Assembly (NCBI GenBank): GCA_036897445.1
Contig: JAYMTL010000074.1
Span: forward strand, 1 to 64,000
DNA length: 64,000 nucleotides
Source: Pelargonium tetragonum
Taxonomy: Eukaryota; Streptophyta; Magnoliopsida; Geraniales; Geraniaceae
Direction: 5' to 3'
Positions 12,804 to 25,051 of the stretch are shown one piece after another. The notes below the pieces were generated by a model that was given only the letters and a program-made list of their open reading frames with translations, was not told where the DNA came from and searched no databases. Position numbers and translations under genes: made by a program. Positions within the stretch are counted from its first letter, which is position 1, and each line of letters opens with the position of its first letter.

Positions 12804-12876
12804 TTTTGGTACCGGGATTTGAACCATAGGTTTCCGCTTTAAAAGAAAGGGACTAGACTATGGATTTTTGCTTAAA
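12804..12876 (-). pseudogene. tRNA-Lys(TTT)-like relic
   Basis: On the minus strand the anticodon loop CTTTTAA is canonical for tRNA-Lys, with T33, anticodon TTT and A37-A38. Stem CCTTT/AGCGG has three pairs, one wobble and one mismatch. T-loop TTCAAAT is flanked by GG and CC at the correct distance. The D segment AGTCTAGT sits where AGTAGAGC is expected. The acceptor pairs only at its first three positions and the D stem is largely lost. Read as a decayed lysine tRNA. The assignment rests on the anticodon loop and spacing, not on a complete fold. Confidence 0.35.
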
Positions 12877-15800
12877 CTTTTCCTAGTAACCCCTTGAAGA
12901 CTTCAAAAGACTTGCAAATTAAGGTCCTAAACGAATGACGATTAAATTTAAAGAGGTGTAACCCATGTAATTTTAAACCACTTTTTCTACTAATGGTGCA
13001 GTTTACAAGGATTTATAGCAGCGAACTCATAAAAAAGTTTTATCTAGCATTTTTGTATAATAAACCTAACCACCGGATAGGTTAGCCTCGAGTTAAACAG
13101 ATTTACCCATATTATTTCTTCATAAAGGGCTCCTAACGATAGGAGAGGTCTAACTTCATATTAATTAGAAATGAAAGGAATTCCAGGACATAGATATTCC
13201 TGTGAAAAGCCTCTGCTTGTATAATGAGATATACTTCCCAAGACTTTTTCTCAATTCATTTTCTATAACCCCCGCAAAAGTCTTTCAAAGCCTTGACTTT
13301 ACAAAGGCGAACCCAAGGTATCAAATTGAATTTGTTCTTGGCAAGCCAAAAGGTATAATCAAGTATATCCTTTGGTAGTCGTTAGAGATTCGAATGAAGA
13401 ACCCTACTCAGGTCAACTTACCTTGCTTTTACTTGTCTAGAAAAGTTCTTGCTACGCTTAAATTTCCCCTTTTTTTGATACTCAAGCCTTTTTGGAAACA
13501 AACCCACCGCAGTCTTACTTTGAAATCCGGGGCACACTAAATGAAAATATTAACAACTACCATCAAGGTATTTCTAATGAAGTAGAAGCTGTATTGAAGG
13601 AAGCTTTTGCAAGAGGTTCATGAATTGCTGTAATTACGCCTATTTATCTCTAAGGGAAAGCTCATCAGGAAATTGTGGTTATAATCTATTATTAATTTAA
13701 GAAATCGGGGAGACGTCTGCTGCTTATGCTTATAATATTGAGATTTAGTTTTATCTTGAAAAGTCATGATACAAGAAATAAGCTTTTGTACAACAAAATG
13801 AAAAAGTACAAATCTGATGCTCGCTTATATATAACTGAGAAAATTCCAATACGTGCTTGCTGGTAAGTAGATAACACATTCTGAGATACATAAGCTGAAT
13901 ACACTTTTGCTTTTTTTATAAAAAGAAAGACTTTTTAGGACGCTTTAACAGGATTTTATAATGTAAGGCAAGGGGGCAGATCCCTCTGTAGGTAGCAGTA
14001 GTATAGCCTTTTATTTAAGCAAATTAGGCTAGGCTTAGGTGGAGCTTTTTTTGATTCTTTAGTCTTACTTACTTTTTGTAAAGTTTCCGGGTGTCCAATA
14101 TCCTTAACCACGGCCCGTATTCATTTCTTGGCGAATTTCATTACCACTACTAAAACAGATCCTACAACTAGGGTTTTGAGCGTCTGTCACTTGATTAGTA
14201 AAACGATTAAAAGGCCCCTATAGAATAATATTATTAGTAATTAGTAAATCTCACGTTTCCTTATTAACTTGTGCAGCTCCTAATTCAAGGGAAATCCCCT
14301 TAGATTTAGCTTTTTATAAAGTATAAGTCTAGGTTGTGCGCCCTAATTGAAAGAGCTTGCTAGGTTTGAACCTAAAAAGAAAAAGGGTAAAGACTATCCA
14401 CATGTATATAACAACCATATCACTTAGTATCACTCGGGTAAACCCGCCGGATTTCTGCTGTATGCTTTGATTTACTATATTATACTCTTATTCTTCCTTT
14501 GTGACTGAAGCTAGTTTTGTATATTGGGATCCTTTTGACCTTTAAAGTCTCCTTTTCACGAGGATGATATATTATAGAGCCTAAAGGCCTTTTTGCTAAG
14601 CTCTGTCAAAGGGAAAAAATTGAAAGTAGGAAGCATCCTGAGGAGATCTACGCGAATTCGGTATTGATATTGTATCGAATTACTTCTAAAGAATCCTTAA
14701 CTTTTTACAAAACCTTAGAAATTAGGAGACCCGTCCTTATTAAGGCCCAGGTTCGTTTGGAGTTAAAAAATCTGTTATCGCATTGTACTTTATAAAAAAG
14801 AGTGCTAAAGTCTCGTTACTCTTAGAGAGGGCCCCTTTTTAGGAAGTAACCAGGACCTCCTTCACTATGTTTCCGAGTATTATGTCAATTTCCGGAGTTC
14901 CACCTTTATTACGTTTATTTCAACTAGATATTCTCAAAATAAAGCCCTTTCTATTTATACCTATCCTATATAGAGATCCCCTTGCTGAAGAGCATTTTTC
15001 GAAACTGTAAAAAAGGGCGTAGTAGATTTATAAAAATGTAGTTGGTTCAAAAGAAAATTCTTTGACGAAGGCTTTACATAAAACACCTGCAAAGAAAGAG
15101 GGGCGCCGTTTAGAAGAAAGACTTTTACCAACCGATTTCAATAGGAGCTTAATCTCCGGAAAACCAGAGAAATTCTTGCTAGTACCTAATGTATAGATCT
15201 CAGCGCGCTTTTTAGAGTTTTATTCTTTCAGGAAGATTCTAGTCGAAAATAATAAAGCATTTAAGCAGCGTTCGTCCAGTTACCTGAGAATCTTCCCTAC
15301 TATTGGGCTTAGGAAAAAGGACGGCGCCCGTTTAATCTTTAGTATTAATGCTTGAGTTATCTACTTAATTTGGATAATCCAAGCAATTTAAAAGAGCTTT
15401 GACTTCCCTTGGCGTTGTCATTTTTATTGGCCTTTATAAGGAATGAAGGTTCAAGTCCTGGCTTCTTATTATAGAGGTAAAACAAGGAGCTAATTAAATT
15501 TTCTACCCCTATTTCTCAAAAACTGGAAGAGAAGAACCTACAGCTTTAAATCTCTAGGAAGCTGTACTTTATAAATTAACAACGCAGTAAAAAGGGAGGA
15601 AGCTTTATGAGGAGTTTGCAAATTAACTTAAAGAGTTCTCTTTATTAGTGTACTCTTTTGCTTTTCTACAAATTCTGAACATAGAGATTTCTTACTAACT
15701 TTATAGAGTACTTTTCACGCCTACTATGCTAAGCACGTTTTAACTATCTATTTTTTCTTGAAGAAACTTAGCCCGATTCTTTGTAGTAAAAGTGCTTCCA

Positions 15801-18800
15801 GGGTCATTTAGGTAAGTAACCTGTAGAAGAAAAAGCATACCCGGTAAAAAGAAGCTTAATTAGAGGAGAATACTTAGTAGCGCTAGGTTCGAACCCTTGG
15901 CACAGAGTGATTTTTTTAATGCTCTGAATTCTTTTAAGCGTCTTTGTCTTCTTAGTGCTCCATTTAACTATTTGCTTTTAATGTATAATTTAGAGTCTTG
16001 GATATAGATATAACCTGGGGTATAAAAAAGACCCGTGCGGGCTATAAAATCGTTTGAAGCTATATTTTAACAAGTTTTCCAAGCAGGCAAAGTAAAGTTT
16101 ACCTACTGAAAGTCTTTCCTTTCACTTTTTATGGGATCCTTACTTTATTCATTTGAGATGGGAAAAGAGCTCAATTTCATCCAAGTTTCTTTCTGTGTTT
16201 TATACCGGTTTAAATTACCGGGAATCCTTTTCGCTTGACACTTTCGATATTTCATTCTTTCCAAACCTTTCCTTTTTATTGAATATACCCATGCTTCCCT
16301 TTCTTAACCTTTCGATAAAGTCCACATGGCAGTTTGCTTATCCACATAAACTAAAAAAGTACTCGTTTCTTAAAAAGGAGGCCCAAATTAGAAACACTAG
16401 GTTTAGTACTTTTTAGTCTAATATTCTTTAAAAGATAATAAAGGGCTTGTTTATTACTAGCATATAACCCGGTGCACCCTATGTAATGGGGACAAAAATG
16501 CACTTAATAAAGTCTTTTTATACCTAAATAGGTTTCGGTGAGTTTAGTAATCTTCAATTTCTACAAGTTTTTTTATCTAAATCTAAATTTCTTGTAATAA
16601 GGTTTGTTTACACCCTATGGGGCGGTGTTTTAAGCCCGCGTCAGTTAGATCCTTACAAATTTTTCTAGAAGTTCGATCAGATTTAGTTTACTTTGAATAT
16701 TCAGTTTAATTCCTTGTTAATTGGGCTACTTATGCTCGGTCCTTGAAAAAGTTAAAGACCTGGCTTAAGGGAGGCTTATTGTTCAGGATTTTTTACGCTC
16801 GGGGCCTTTTAGGGTAGGAGTTTTAGTTAGATATCTAGAAGCAGTACTCATAGTCAGTCTATTTATATAACCCTTTGCGTTTAATACTTCTTTTTTGATT
16901 CCGTCTCGTACTTTAGCACAATTAAGGAATAAAGTAAATAAGCTACATGAGTAATTGACAAAATGGCAATGGATTGCTTTATCTAAGACTTTGTAAAGAA
17001 GTAAGAGATTTTTAGGCCCTCTATTATACTTGAATGCCCAGATTCTCTAGCATTAGTATAAAATTCCGTAAACCAATGGCATAGCTATAATCTAAAGAAA
17101 AACCTACTCTATAAACTTACTTGACAACCCTTTCCTCCTTTTTTATAAAGCCCTTCTTTACTAGAAATCCTATTAGTAAACGCAAACTCTAGATGCCGCT
17201 TGCGGCTTGGTTAAGGGGCCCTTCCTTATGCCATTTCTTAATTATAAAGTAAGTTAGGAAGCAGTTGCCTAAACTAAATGTTGTATAAGGCTCCTTTAAT
17301 ACTAGTAAACAGAAAGTAACTTATTATATACCGATCTCTCCATTAAGGATAAACTACCAGAAATCTTACACTCACTTAAAAAAATGAAACTAAATCTTAA
17401 CTTATGAAAAATGAGAGTGGTGTGGCTGCCCTATCATAGGGTAGGCTAGCTTCTTGTGCTGCAGTACCCTCTGTACTTTCCTTTAATCGGAAACCTTGGA
17501 ATAGGACAGCAACTGAGGGGTTAATTAGGTCAAGTTTCTTTTTACCGGGAGCTCTTATAATGCTATATTTTTGGATTAAGGAAGTAGAGGTCTAAATCTA
17601 AGGGGTAAAAGCAGGCCCGTATACTATAGGCTGTAAATAAGGTATCTCTTCCAAAACTCGTTTAGTATTATAAAAACCTTTTAATTTTATACTAGACCAG
17701 AAAAACTTAGCTAAGTTATAAAAATCTAGGGTACGCGCTTTTCCCGAGCTTTATTCTACGTAAACGGAAGCTCTTGAATTCTGCTTTTTTGTAAGTCTTG
17801 TATTGGATTCACGCTTATGGACTTTTCTTAGGTTCCTTTTGTAATAAGTTTAGGGCTCCCCTTTTGCTAAGTCTTCCTGTCAAGTAGTCCATCTATATTG
17901 ATAAAGGGTAGACTAAAACTAGATAAACTCTGCAATTATCGGGCAAAATTCAACGACTTCAGTCATACACAATAAAAAGGACTTTCTTAAGTAGGTACAC
18001 AGTTTAAGGTCCAAGAACAGGCGACTCCATATTCTTATAACACAAAAGCCCCAGGAAGAGGAGTGAGACACCTAGGTAGGTTTGCTGCTAACTTGACTTC
18101 ATTGATAACAACTTTTAGACTAAGACACCACCAATTGATAGCAACAAAGAGGAATAACCACGCTCACAAAGTGCCAATACCTGGCAGAATAGAAACAAGT
18201 TAAGAAAGATGAGGTCGCTTTTGTTCCTTGTTTGAGAGGGAGGTTAGAACTCAAACTTCTATCTTATAGAAATGCACTAAACTACTTATGTTATGATTTT
18301 GAATCTAACTAGAATCTAAGGAACTTGAAGCTAGAATAGGGCAAGTAATATATTAAAAAAGTCTCACTTTTGTCCTTAGATTTTTGAGCCCTTTAGAAGC
18401 AGTACTAAGCTTTTTAGGGAGAGGCCGAGAGAGACGCATAGTTATAAGAAAGTTTGCTGTTGAGTCTTGCTAAATAAACTAGTAAAACAAGGAATTCACC
18501 TAATACCCCTAAATATATTAGATAAAAGAAATTTTCTATCAAACTATATAATATAATTAACAGTTTATACAACGCTTTTTCTTTAATGAGGTGGGGGTTT
18601 AATAAATCCGAGTTTGGCCAATTTGATCCTCTAATTTGTACAATATGACATTTTTTAGTCTACTACCTATTATTATATATTATTATAAAAGTTGTATCTC
18701 AGATTCCTTAGAACAAATTATGATAAACAGTAATCCGCCGGCATCTCATAAAGAATTTAAGGGGGCTTTAGCTATCAACACGCAAATAGTTAGTTTTTAA

Positions 18801-19283
18801 AGTTCCTATCTTCTGGATACAACTAATCCTTTTCCTTCTTTATTTCTATACCAATTTTAACATACCAGGACGCGACTTAGGATGAACCTCTTGGGTTCTT
18901 TTTGCTTCTGCTTAATTAAGCGGTTCCATCAATGAGATTGACTAAGACTCAATTCGCATAGAATATCCCCTATCAATTTATGCCGTACAACTTAGCTATT
19001 TGCTTATAGTAAAATGAATTTCTTTTTAACATATAGAGCTAGAAATCCTATATTCCCTATAGTATAAGAGTATAAGTTCTATCATTTTATCCATTTATAA
19101 GAAACATGCATAACGAGATAACTCTACCCGAAAAAGTCTTGCAATTTCGTAAACAAAAGTTAATCCGTTAAAATTTTCTCTTTTTTGTTTATTTCAAAAA
19201 TTCTTATCTGAGCTTCAGTAAAAGGTATATATATTGGTCAAGGGTTACAATCCTCGTCTGAAACTTAATCTTTTGTAAGTTTT

Positions 19284-19357
19284 TCTTTGTAGAAAATAGA
19301 TCCGTACGCTGTGGTTACATATGCCGAAGACTCCGGGTTCGAATTCCATAAAAATTC
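19284..19357 (+). pseudogene. tRNA-Met(CAT)-like relic
   Basis: The stretch around 19303-19347 follows the outline of an initiator-type tRNA-Met. GTACGCT stands for the 3' D arm, GTGGT/GCCGA pairs at four of five positions (two by wobble) around a loop TACATAT carrying CAT, and CCGAAG then GGGTTCGAAT follow in the family order. T33 is replaced by A, and C61 by T. The outer T-stem pairs and the acceptor are lost, and the D-to-T spacing is one base short. The ends are approximate. Alternative: a chance T-arm-like word. Confidence 0.33.
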
Positions 19358-19598
19358 TGAATCTATATCCTATCTATTAGATCATGTTATACCATTTTAG
19401 AAATTTCTAGTTTACGCGACATTCCTGTTATTTTCCACCAATCACAAAATATGGTACTCTACTTCAACTTAGGTGCTATTGCGAACATGCTCCTTTTTCA
19501 GTACTCCCTCTTATTGGATATTGGAGCTCCATAGTTTCGTATAGGGACTCATTTGTAGAGTACAAAAAAGACCTTAACCCTGTACCTGGTTAAAGCAA

Positions 19599-19610
19599 AT
19601 TACATTACTA
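19599..19610 (+). promoter_or_regulatory. Weak motif copy
   Basis: AAATTACATTACT keeps the core AATTACATTAC and loses the final C. It lies about 240 nt downstream of the Met-like tRNA relic on the same strand. Confidence 0.35.
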
Positions 19611-21089
19611 TCTTTCTGAAGGCCCAAGATTACTCGTATCATTTCATGTTTAGCTTATTGTTTTTAGAAAGTACGTCTAGTGAAAATAAACCCATCTATC
19701 TATGGAAATCCTTTTCTTTGCGCTTTATAAAGGGTGCTCTAGATATATAGGAGATTCCGTATCCTAAAGAAACCGGCCTACTTAGACTTACTCTGCACTT
19801 GCCTGAGGTTTTAAGAGTTGTGTAACGAAAAGAAGGGTACTTCTTCCTTTAGAATCCAAGATATTCCGTAAAAGTCTTCTTCATTATCCTATAACCTAAC
19901 TCTTAGAGAAGAGATTAGCTTTAGCGCTCGGAAGGGCCTCTTTTTTAAGCTCTGCTACTCGTACCCATCTTACACCATTTGTTTGACTAGAGCTACTTAT
20001 TGTATGTAATTCTTGTCATACTTACAATTTCTTGGTATATTATAGACTGAAATCCTAAATTGAATGACGTTTTAGCATTCATTCACTACACTGCTTGGTG
20101 TTTGTTAAACTATAAAGAGCCCCGGAACTGAGATCGGGAATTCGAGGGTCTCCTAAAAGTAAGTATTCCTATTTTATAATATGGATTATCTAAATAAGTG
20201 GAGCTTTATTCAACCGAATCATGAGTTACTGTCTATAAGATAGGGGACGTCATTTCATATTCTAAAGGGTGTATGCTCCAGAGATACCTTAAACTAGAAA
20301 AACGGGCTCATAAAGATAAGAAAACAAGCAAGCTTTCCCTTTAGTTCTATATTGCCATTCTCTTTACCAGAAACGTCTTGCTTTGGCTTGACTTTAGAAA
20401 CCTAGAAACAAGGGAATTCCAACTATGAGGGGACCCTTAATAAAACAAGCTGGTACATAAAAATGTAAGTAAAAGAACTCGGGCATTCCCTAAGAGATGA
20501 ACTGGACTGATGGCGCCTAATCCTTTGATTGCTCCTCTAATAATTAGGAAAACTCCCTAGGGGGTTTTTAAAGACTTGAACTTTGGAACCGCTTGTTCTT
20601 CCATTAAACAGGATATCCGGGACAGTTACAAAGGAGGCCTATTTCTTTTCAGCACCCGTTTTAAGAGCAGGACATATGACATATAGCATTTTGTATACTT
20701 TTTAATAGGGATTTTAAGAATAGTAAATCAATAGTATAGAGTTCGATCTCGGGAGTTTACAAAGCCTGAGAGTCTTTCCATCATATGGGTATCCTTCTCA
20801 TATAAAGGGCAGTTGTTAGTTTCCCTTGTTAAATACAGCTTCCTCTGGATACCCTTTGTTTTACTTTTACGTAGTTAGGTGCGTGGTATATAAAAGGGGT
20901 TATCCTGAAATTAGACTACTTTTTATTAGACTTCTAAACTTCTTTATTCTTGGGAATTGGAAACCCTTGTTTCAAAGGAGCATGAAGGAAACTCAAGGAG
21001 TACCCACTCTTATTTATAGCTACACTCTTATCTATTCTATCCGTTTAGACATTTTACTTAAAACTATCACTCTATAACTTCCTAAAATG

Positions 21090-21405
21090 GAAATAACCAC
21101 CCACTCTGACTTACCTTCCTCTTTCTTATTCTGTATCAGTATCTCTATCTGGATAGCTATAACAGTCCTAGTAGGAGTCTTCATAGCTTTGTTGTTATTG
21201 CAGCTATACTCTTCCTCTTCTTGTTGTAGCCTCTACTTATATAGTCTTTCTTCCTAAGTACTTAAATCAGCAAGACAGCTTATTTACATTAGAAAATGAC
21301 CTATAAATGAAACCTTTCCTTTCCGCTAGTGTATTAGGTTTGTAAGTAGCTATTGTATTCCCTTATAGAGTATATTCTAGTTAGTTATGGAATATAGTAT
21401 AACTG
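21090..21405 (-). repeat. Purine-element copy, minus strand
   Basis: On the minus strand a TA-rich tract (21405-21340) precedes a purine tract (21260-21090), the same order as the plus-strand copies. The plus strand of 21120-21210 is T/C-rich and, in one short frame, would give a hydrophobic stretch of about 25 residues, as other antisense strands of this family do. Confidence 0.45.
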
Positions 21406-22311
21406 GTTGTTACGGAGCCCGGCGTTTTAGAGAAGTTGGAGATCCTAAGATAAGAGAAATCCCGTAGATCGCGGCAATGTAAATATCTCGAAATAATTAA
21501 AGGATACAGAAATTGCAGACGAACTCTACTTAGAATAACCTAGTAAGTATAAGGGCTTAGAAGACCATTTTGTTACTTCAGTGTTTTCTTTTATGTGGGA
21601 TAACAACGTGTAATGTCTAGATAGGCTTTTAACTTGAATCAAAAAGGTTAAGGAGTTACTCTTATTGGAGCTGCTATTGCCTTGTTAAAGGGGTTTTCTG
21701 AAAAAGGATCTCTAGTTGTAGGTTTGCGTAGTACCCCTAGTTAATTTGAATTAAAGAAAAACACTGAAGTATTTACTTATTCAAGGGTCTTAAGTTGCTC
21801 CATTTTAGCTTTTGAGCATAGCTTTTCTTCATATCATAGGAATTTCTCGATACTAGTCTTGTTTGATGCCTTCCTCTCCGGGTAAACGTCTTTTCCTATA
21901 AGACTTCCAATAGATTTCCAAGAGAACTCCTTTACGTAAAAGCCTCCTAGGAATAGAAGTGTTGCTTTACTAGGTTTACATTCAAAAGAAAACATAACTA
22001 ACAGCGGATCCCTCTCAAGGCCTCGAGATCCAGGTTTTATACATTGCAAGTACTTCTCTTGAATCAGAAGGAATTTTGAGACTCTGTGTCTAGGATCTAG
22101 GAATTTAAATCTTTATAAAAATCATATTAAGATTCACACAAAGCTTCCTTATAGGGTACCCTCACTCAGCATTGCTGTAAGAAAAGCTTTAGAAAAAGAA
22201 GCATGCATATTATATAAGGAATCCCCAATGCGGACTAAATTAACTGTAAAAGACTTTTACCAAGCACAAATTCCTCTTTCGACTTTTATTAAACTTTGTT
22301 AAAGCTCTTTG

Positions 22312-22383
22312 TGGATTATAGCCAGGCTGTAAGGCACTCATTTTGGATATCGGCATGCAAGGGTTCTAATCTAGCCAAAGTAA
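22312..22383 (+). pseudogene. tRNA-like relic (D arm Gln-like, loop reads TGG or TTG)
   Basis: TA precedes a perfect D stem GCC/GGC with loop AGGCTGTAA. The segment GTAAGGC lies exactly 33 nt before GGTTCTAAT, the spacing of a normal tRNA. The anticodon region TTTTGGAT gives TGG (Pro) with standard numbering, or TTG (Gln) if shifted by one. Anticodon stem CTCAT/ATCGG has three Watson-Crick pairs, one G-T and one mismatch. T stem AAGGG/CTAGC and the acceptor are mostly unpaired. Spacing and loops are kept while stems are broken, so a decayed tRNA copy is the simplest reading. A functional but heavily edited tRNA is less likely. Confidence 0.45.
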
Positions 22384-24594
22384 TTACTAAACAAAGTTTT
22401 CCTTTCTTTTTTCTAAAAGATATACAAGAGACCCGTAGTCAGAGATAATAAGGATATATATATAACTGGACTAGGAATTCAAAAAAATTAGACTAAGCGA
22501 GCAGTTTGCAAGTTTCCCGACAGGGAAGGTAGGCATTTGCAAAGTTTTAATCAATGAAATTTTTCTAAAACCCGTATTTTATGATAGCCTTATAAATCCG
22601 AGGTGGATTTCTTTTCATGCAATTAAGTCCAGACCTTTTAAGATACAAAGATTTTGCTCTAGAATTCTCGAGTAAGCCCCCAGGGCAAGGTGTGAAACCA
22701 AAGAATATAAAGTTACAGTATCAAGCAAAGTTTGGCTGCGGGAGTACAAGTATATGACATCTATTAGTTTTTATGCAGTTTAAGTAAGCTATAGGTATGC
22801 GATAAAACGGGTTCCGTCATAGTTATAAGAAAGGGTCCACTACTCGTACGTGCGACGAGCCGCGGGTTTCTAATATTTCTTAAAAGTTGTTATTTAGTGC
22901 TAGCCAACAGACATGCGCGAAATTACTCACTTTCTAATTTGAGCAAAAGTCTCTACATTTTTAAGGGTTTAAGGGACAGATTTCCCTATATAAAGGACCA
23001 CTCTCCATAGGAGAAAGGAGATAATTGTGTACTGAATTTCTAGGTCTCTAAATTATATACAGTTGAGTAAAACGCAATCTTTTTTTGAGCCCCCCCTGCT
23101 TTTATAGACAGCTTATTGTAAAAAACGAAATACTTAATTTATTTAGTTAAAAAGGAGTAGCTCTGTTTGTCCGGGTATATTAAGTTTTCATTTTATAGGG
23201 ACTGTGGTGACTTTTAAAAGTGAACTCGGAGGGAGGTAATCAAGTAAACTAAACAGGAAAAAGGACTTAAGTTGTCTTTTTCTTAAAAGTAAGCTCTAAA
23301 TCTCAGATCAAATAAGGAAAATGTAGTAAATATTGACTTGGAAAGTCTTTACTTAAAATGTATTGGAGGATATAGATTCACTTGGATAATGTAACGGGGA
23401 ACCTAGAAGTCTGCCTAATACCTAAAAAAAGCAGTTACGGAAACAGCAAAGGGAAAGTCTAGTAAATAAAAAAAGGTTATAAAGGCTGACCCATGTTGAG
23501 TAGAATTCGATGGGTTTTACGAGATAGAGTTGTTTAGAATCATTTATCTAATATCTAACTATTTATAACTAAAAGAAGTTCTTATCTATTTGGGTTTGCT
23601 AGATATCTTTTAGAAGCAAGCAAGAGAGTTCCTAAACCGCGAATTATTTGTTTCATTTAACTAAAATAGAGTTTAAAAAGGTATAGATCCAAGTAAGCTA
23701 AATTTGAACGGATAACTAAAAGGTCTCATTACTTGAAAGAAGAAAAAGTATCCCAAAGTCACTCCAAATACAAAAACTGGAAGGGGCCTCAAATAAAGAA
23801 TCCGTTTTTATAAATATTATATGTCTCTCGACCTCGAACCCGTGTTTTGAGAAATTGAGTCTTGCTCTTTTGTCAATAAATTTGTACTTAGTTAAACGAG
23901 TGTACTACCCCTTTTATCTCCTACTTTATTTCTAAGCATCATAGCGTCTTACCTCGTAGTTGAATTTAAAGGGACCTTTTCTTGAGTCAAAGGGACAAAA
24001 TGTAGTAAGACCCAAGTACACTTATGGTATATAAGGGCAGTCGTGAGTAAAGTTAGACTTATGCTTTCCCCCTTTTTAGATTGGAAAAGCCTGTTATTCC
24101 AAAGTACAAGTCTCCTTAGGCTTTTGGTAAGTACTTCCACGTAGGTTTGCTTTTTAGACTATTATAACCAAAGCGTGGCAATTTTCTAGGTCCTCGTCAA
24201 AAGTAAAGGGGTTGGGGGTTTTAACAATTAACGATAGGTTTTCAAATATTTTAGACTCTTAATTATAACAAGTCCTTTAAGGCAGGCCTAGGCTAAAAAT
24301 TTGGAGTACCCATAGCTGTTTTGACAATTAAGGTTGAAGCGAGTATCCGTAGAAAGAACTTTTATAATATAAAGTAGGCAGGGGACTTTTTCCTTAAGAG
24401 GCGGCTATTTTGGAGCTGATACAGTAGTAGAGTCAGTTTACGTTAATAGGGAACCCGAGTTTCGTTTTAGAAAGGTCCAATACTGTGGTATTTACTTGAC
24501 AAGATTCTCTTGAGAAGCGTGTAATTTGGGTGGTAACTCAGCGACGCCTAAACTGTATGGGTACTCTTATGCTTATATGCTTAGCAAGATTATT

Positions 24595-24660
24595 CCTACA
24601 ATAGCTCAATAGCTAGGAGCTTTTATATTTTATATAAAGGTGTTAATGCGCCTAAAATTT
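24595..24660 (+). other. Three-hairpin tRNA-like structure, loop with TTT
   Basis: Three consecutive hairpins occur in tRNA order: GCTC/GAGC with a 9-nt loop after TA, TTTAT/ATAAA (5 of 5) with a 7-nt loop ATTTTAT (T33, TTT, A37), and AGGTG/CGCCT (5 pairs, one wobble) with a 6-nt loop TTAATG. The variable region is missing and the flanks CCTACAA and AAAATTT do not pair, so no acceptor exists. It lies about 390 nt from tRNA-Cys on the opposite strand and is followed by a motif copy at 24714. It could be a truncated tRNA-Lys-like RNA or an AT-rich coincidence. Confidence 0.25.
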
Positions 24661-24713
24661 TCTACTCCGCGTGTGTATTCGTATTTAAAAGGGCTTCTTA
24701 AAGCATAAAAATG

Positions 24714-24730
24714 AATTAATTACATTACCT
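24714..24730 (+). promoter_or_regulatory. Conserved motif TTAATTACATTACC, copy 3
   Basis: Reads AATTAATTACATTACCT followed by CC. It faces copy 4 across about 230 bp, so the two form an inverted pair. It lies about 55-60 nt after the tRNA-like hairpins at 24595-24660. Confidence 0.7.
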
Positions 24731-24963
24731 CCTTTTTAAGGGTACCTGTTGAAAACTCACTTGGCAAAACTTTGGTATTTCACTCGAGCACTCTTAATAT
24801 ACTCAAACCGGCTTACACTTGGACTATTTGAAAATCTAGAAAGTGAAATGACTCCTTCTAAGCTACTACTAGTAAATTTGTGCACTCGAAATAACTAGAA
24901 AAACTTAGAATAGCGAGCGCATATAGAAAGAAAAGTACAAGCCTTCACCTTTTAAAAAAGCAA

Positions 24964-24979
24964 GGTAATGTAATTAATT
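24964..24979 (-). promoter_or_regulatory. Conserved motif copy 4, abutting tRNA-Cys
   Basis: On the minus strand AATTAATTACATTACC starts immediately after the tRNA-Cys discriminator base. This is the only copy whose neighbour is a recognisable gene, and it suggests a role at RNA 3' ends, such as 3' cleavage or termination. A promoter for a transcript running on towards lower coordinates is the alternative. Confidence 0.75.
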
Positions 24980-25051
24980 AGGAACCGGTCAGATTCGAAC
25001 TGACGTATATAAGTTTTGCAGACTTATGCCTTACCGCTCGGATATGCTTCC
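24980..25051 (-). tRNA. trnC: tRNA-Cys (anticodon GCA)
   Basis: Delivers cysteine during translation, here presumably organellar. The minus strand folds as a 72-nt cloverleaf: acceptor GGAAGCA/CGGTTCC, a D arm with loop AGCGGTAA, anticodon stem TAAGT/ACTTA (5 of 5 pairs), loop CTGCAAA with T33 and anticodon GCA, variable region TATAC, T stem GTCAG/CTGAC (5 of 5) with loop TTCGAAT, and discriminator T. Three oddities are visible: G-G at 5-68, A-C at 7-66, and T10 where the family has G10 (giving T-C at 10-25). No CCA is encoded, so it would be added after transcription. The loop patterns resemble bacterial or plastid-type tRNA-Cys. The mismatches could mean tRNA editing, a tolerant organellar tRNA, or early decay. 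A copy of the TTAATTACATTACC motif begins at its 3' end. It is by far the best-preserved RNA gene in the window. Confidence 0.82.

Larger units (their letters stand above)
11720..21089. other. No protein gene; tRNA relics only
   Basis: Contains the Lys-like (12804-12876) and Met-like (19284-19357) relics. T-arm-like words near 15432 and 15886 lack the rest of a tRNA. Open frames at 16153-16416 (87 codons) and 20826-21077 (83 codons) are chance length and unrecognised. Confidence 0.5.

Noticed and set aside
15880-15905. T-arm-like CTAGG-TTCGAAC-CCTTG
   Set aside because: T stem is good (4 of 5), but no anticodon loop with T33 lies at the proper spacing. It would need a deletion of about 7 bases.
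22850-22865. Match to the 530 loop of small-subunit rRNA (13 of 16 bases in GTGCGACGAGCCGCGG)
   Set aside because: Neither flank follows the rRNA sequence, and the stem that closes the 530 region is absent. A local CTCG/CGAG hairpin explains part of the G+C richness.
24420-24475. Possible Asn(GTT)-like tRNA relic (GTAGAGT, then ACGTTAA at the right distance)
   Set aside because: No T-loop of the TTCRANT type follows, and the D loop is about four bases too long. Too weak to list.
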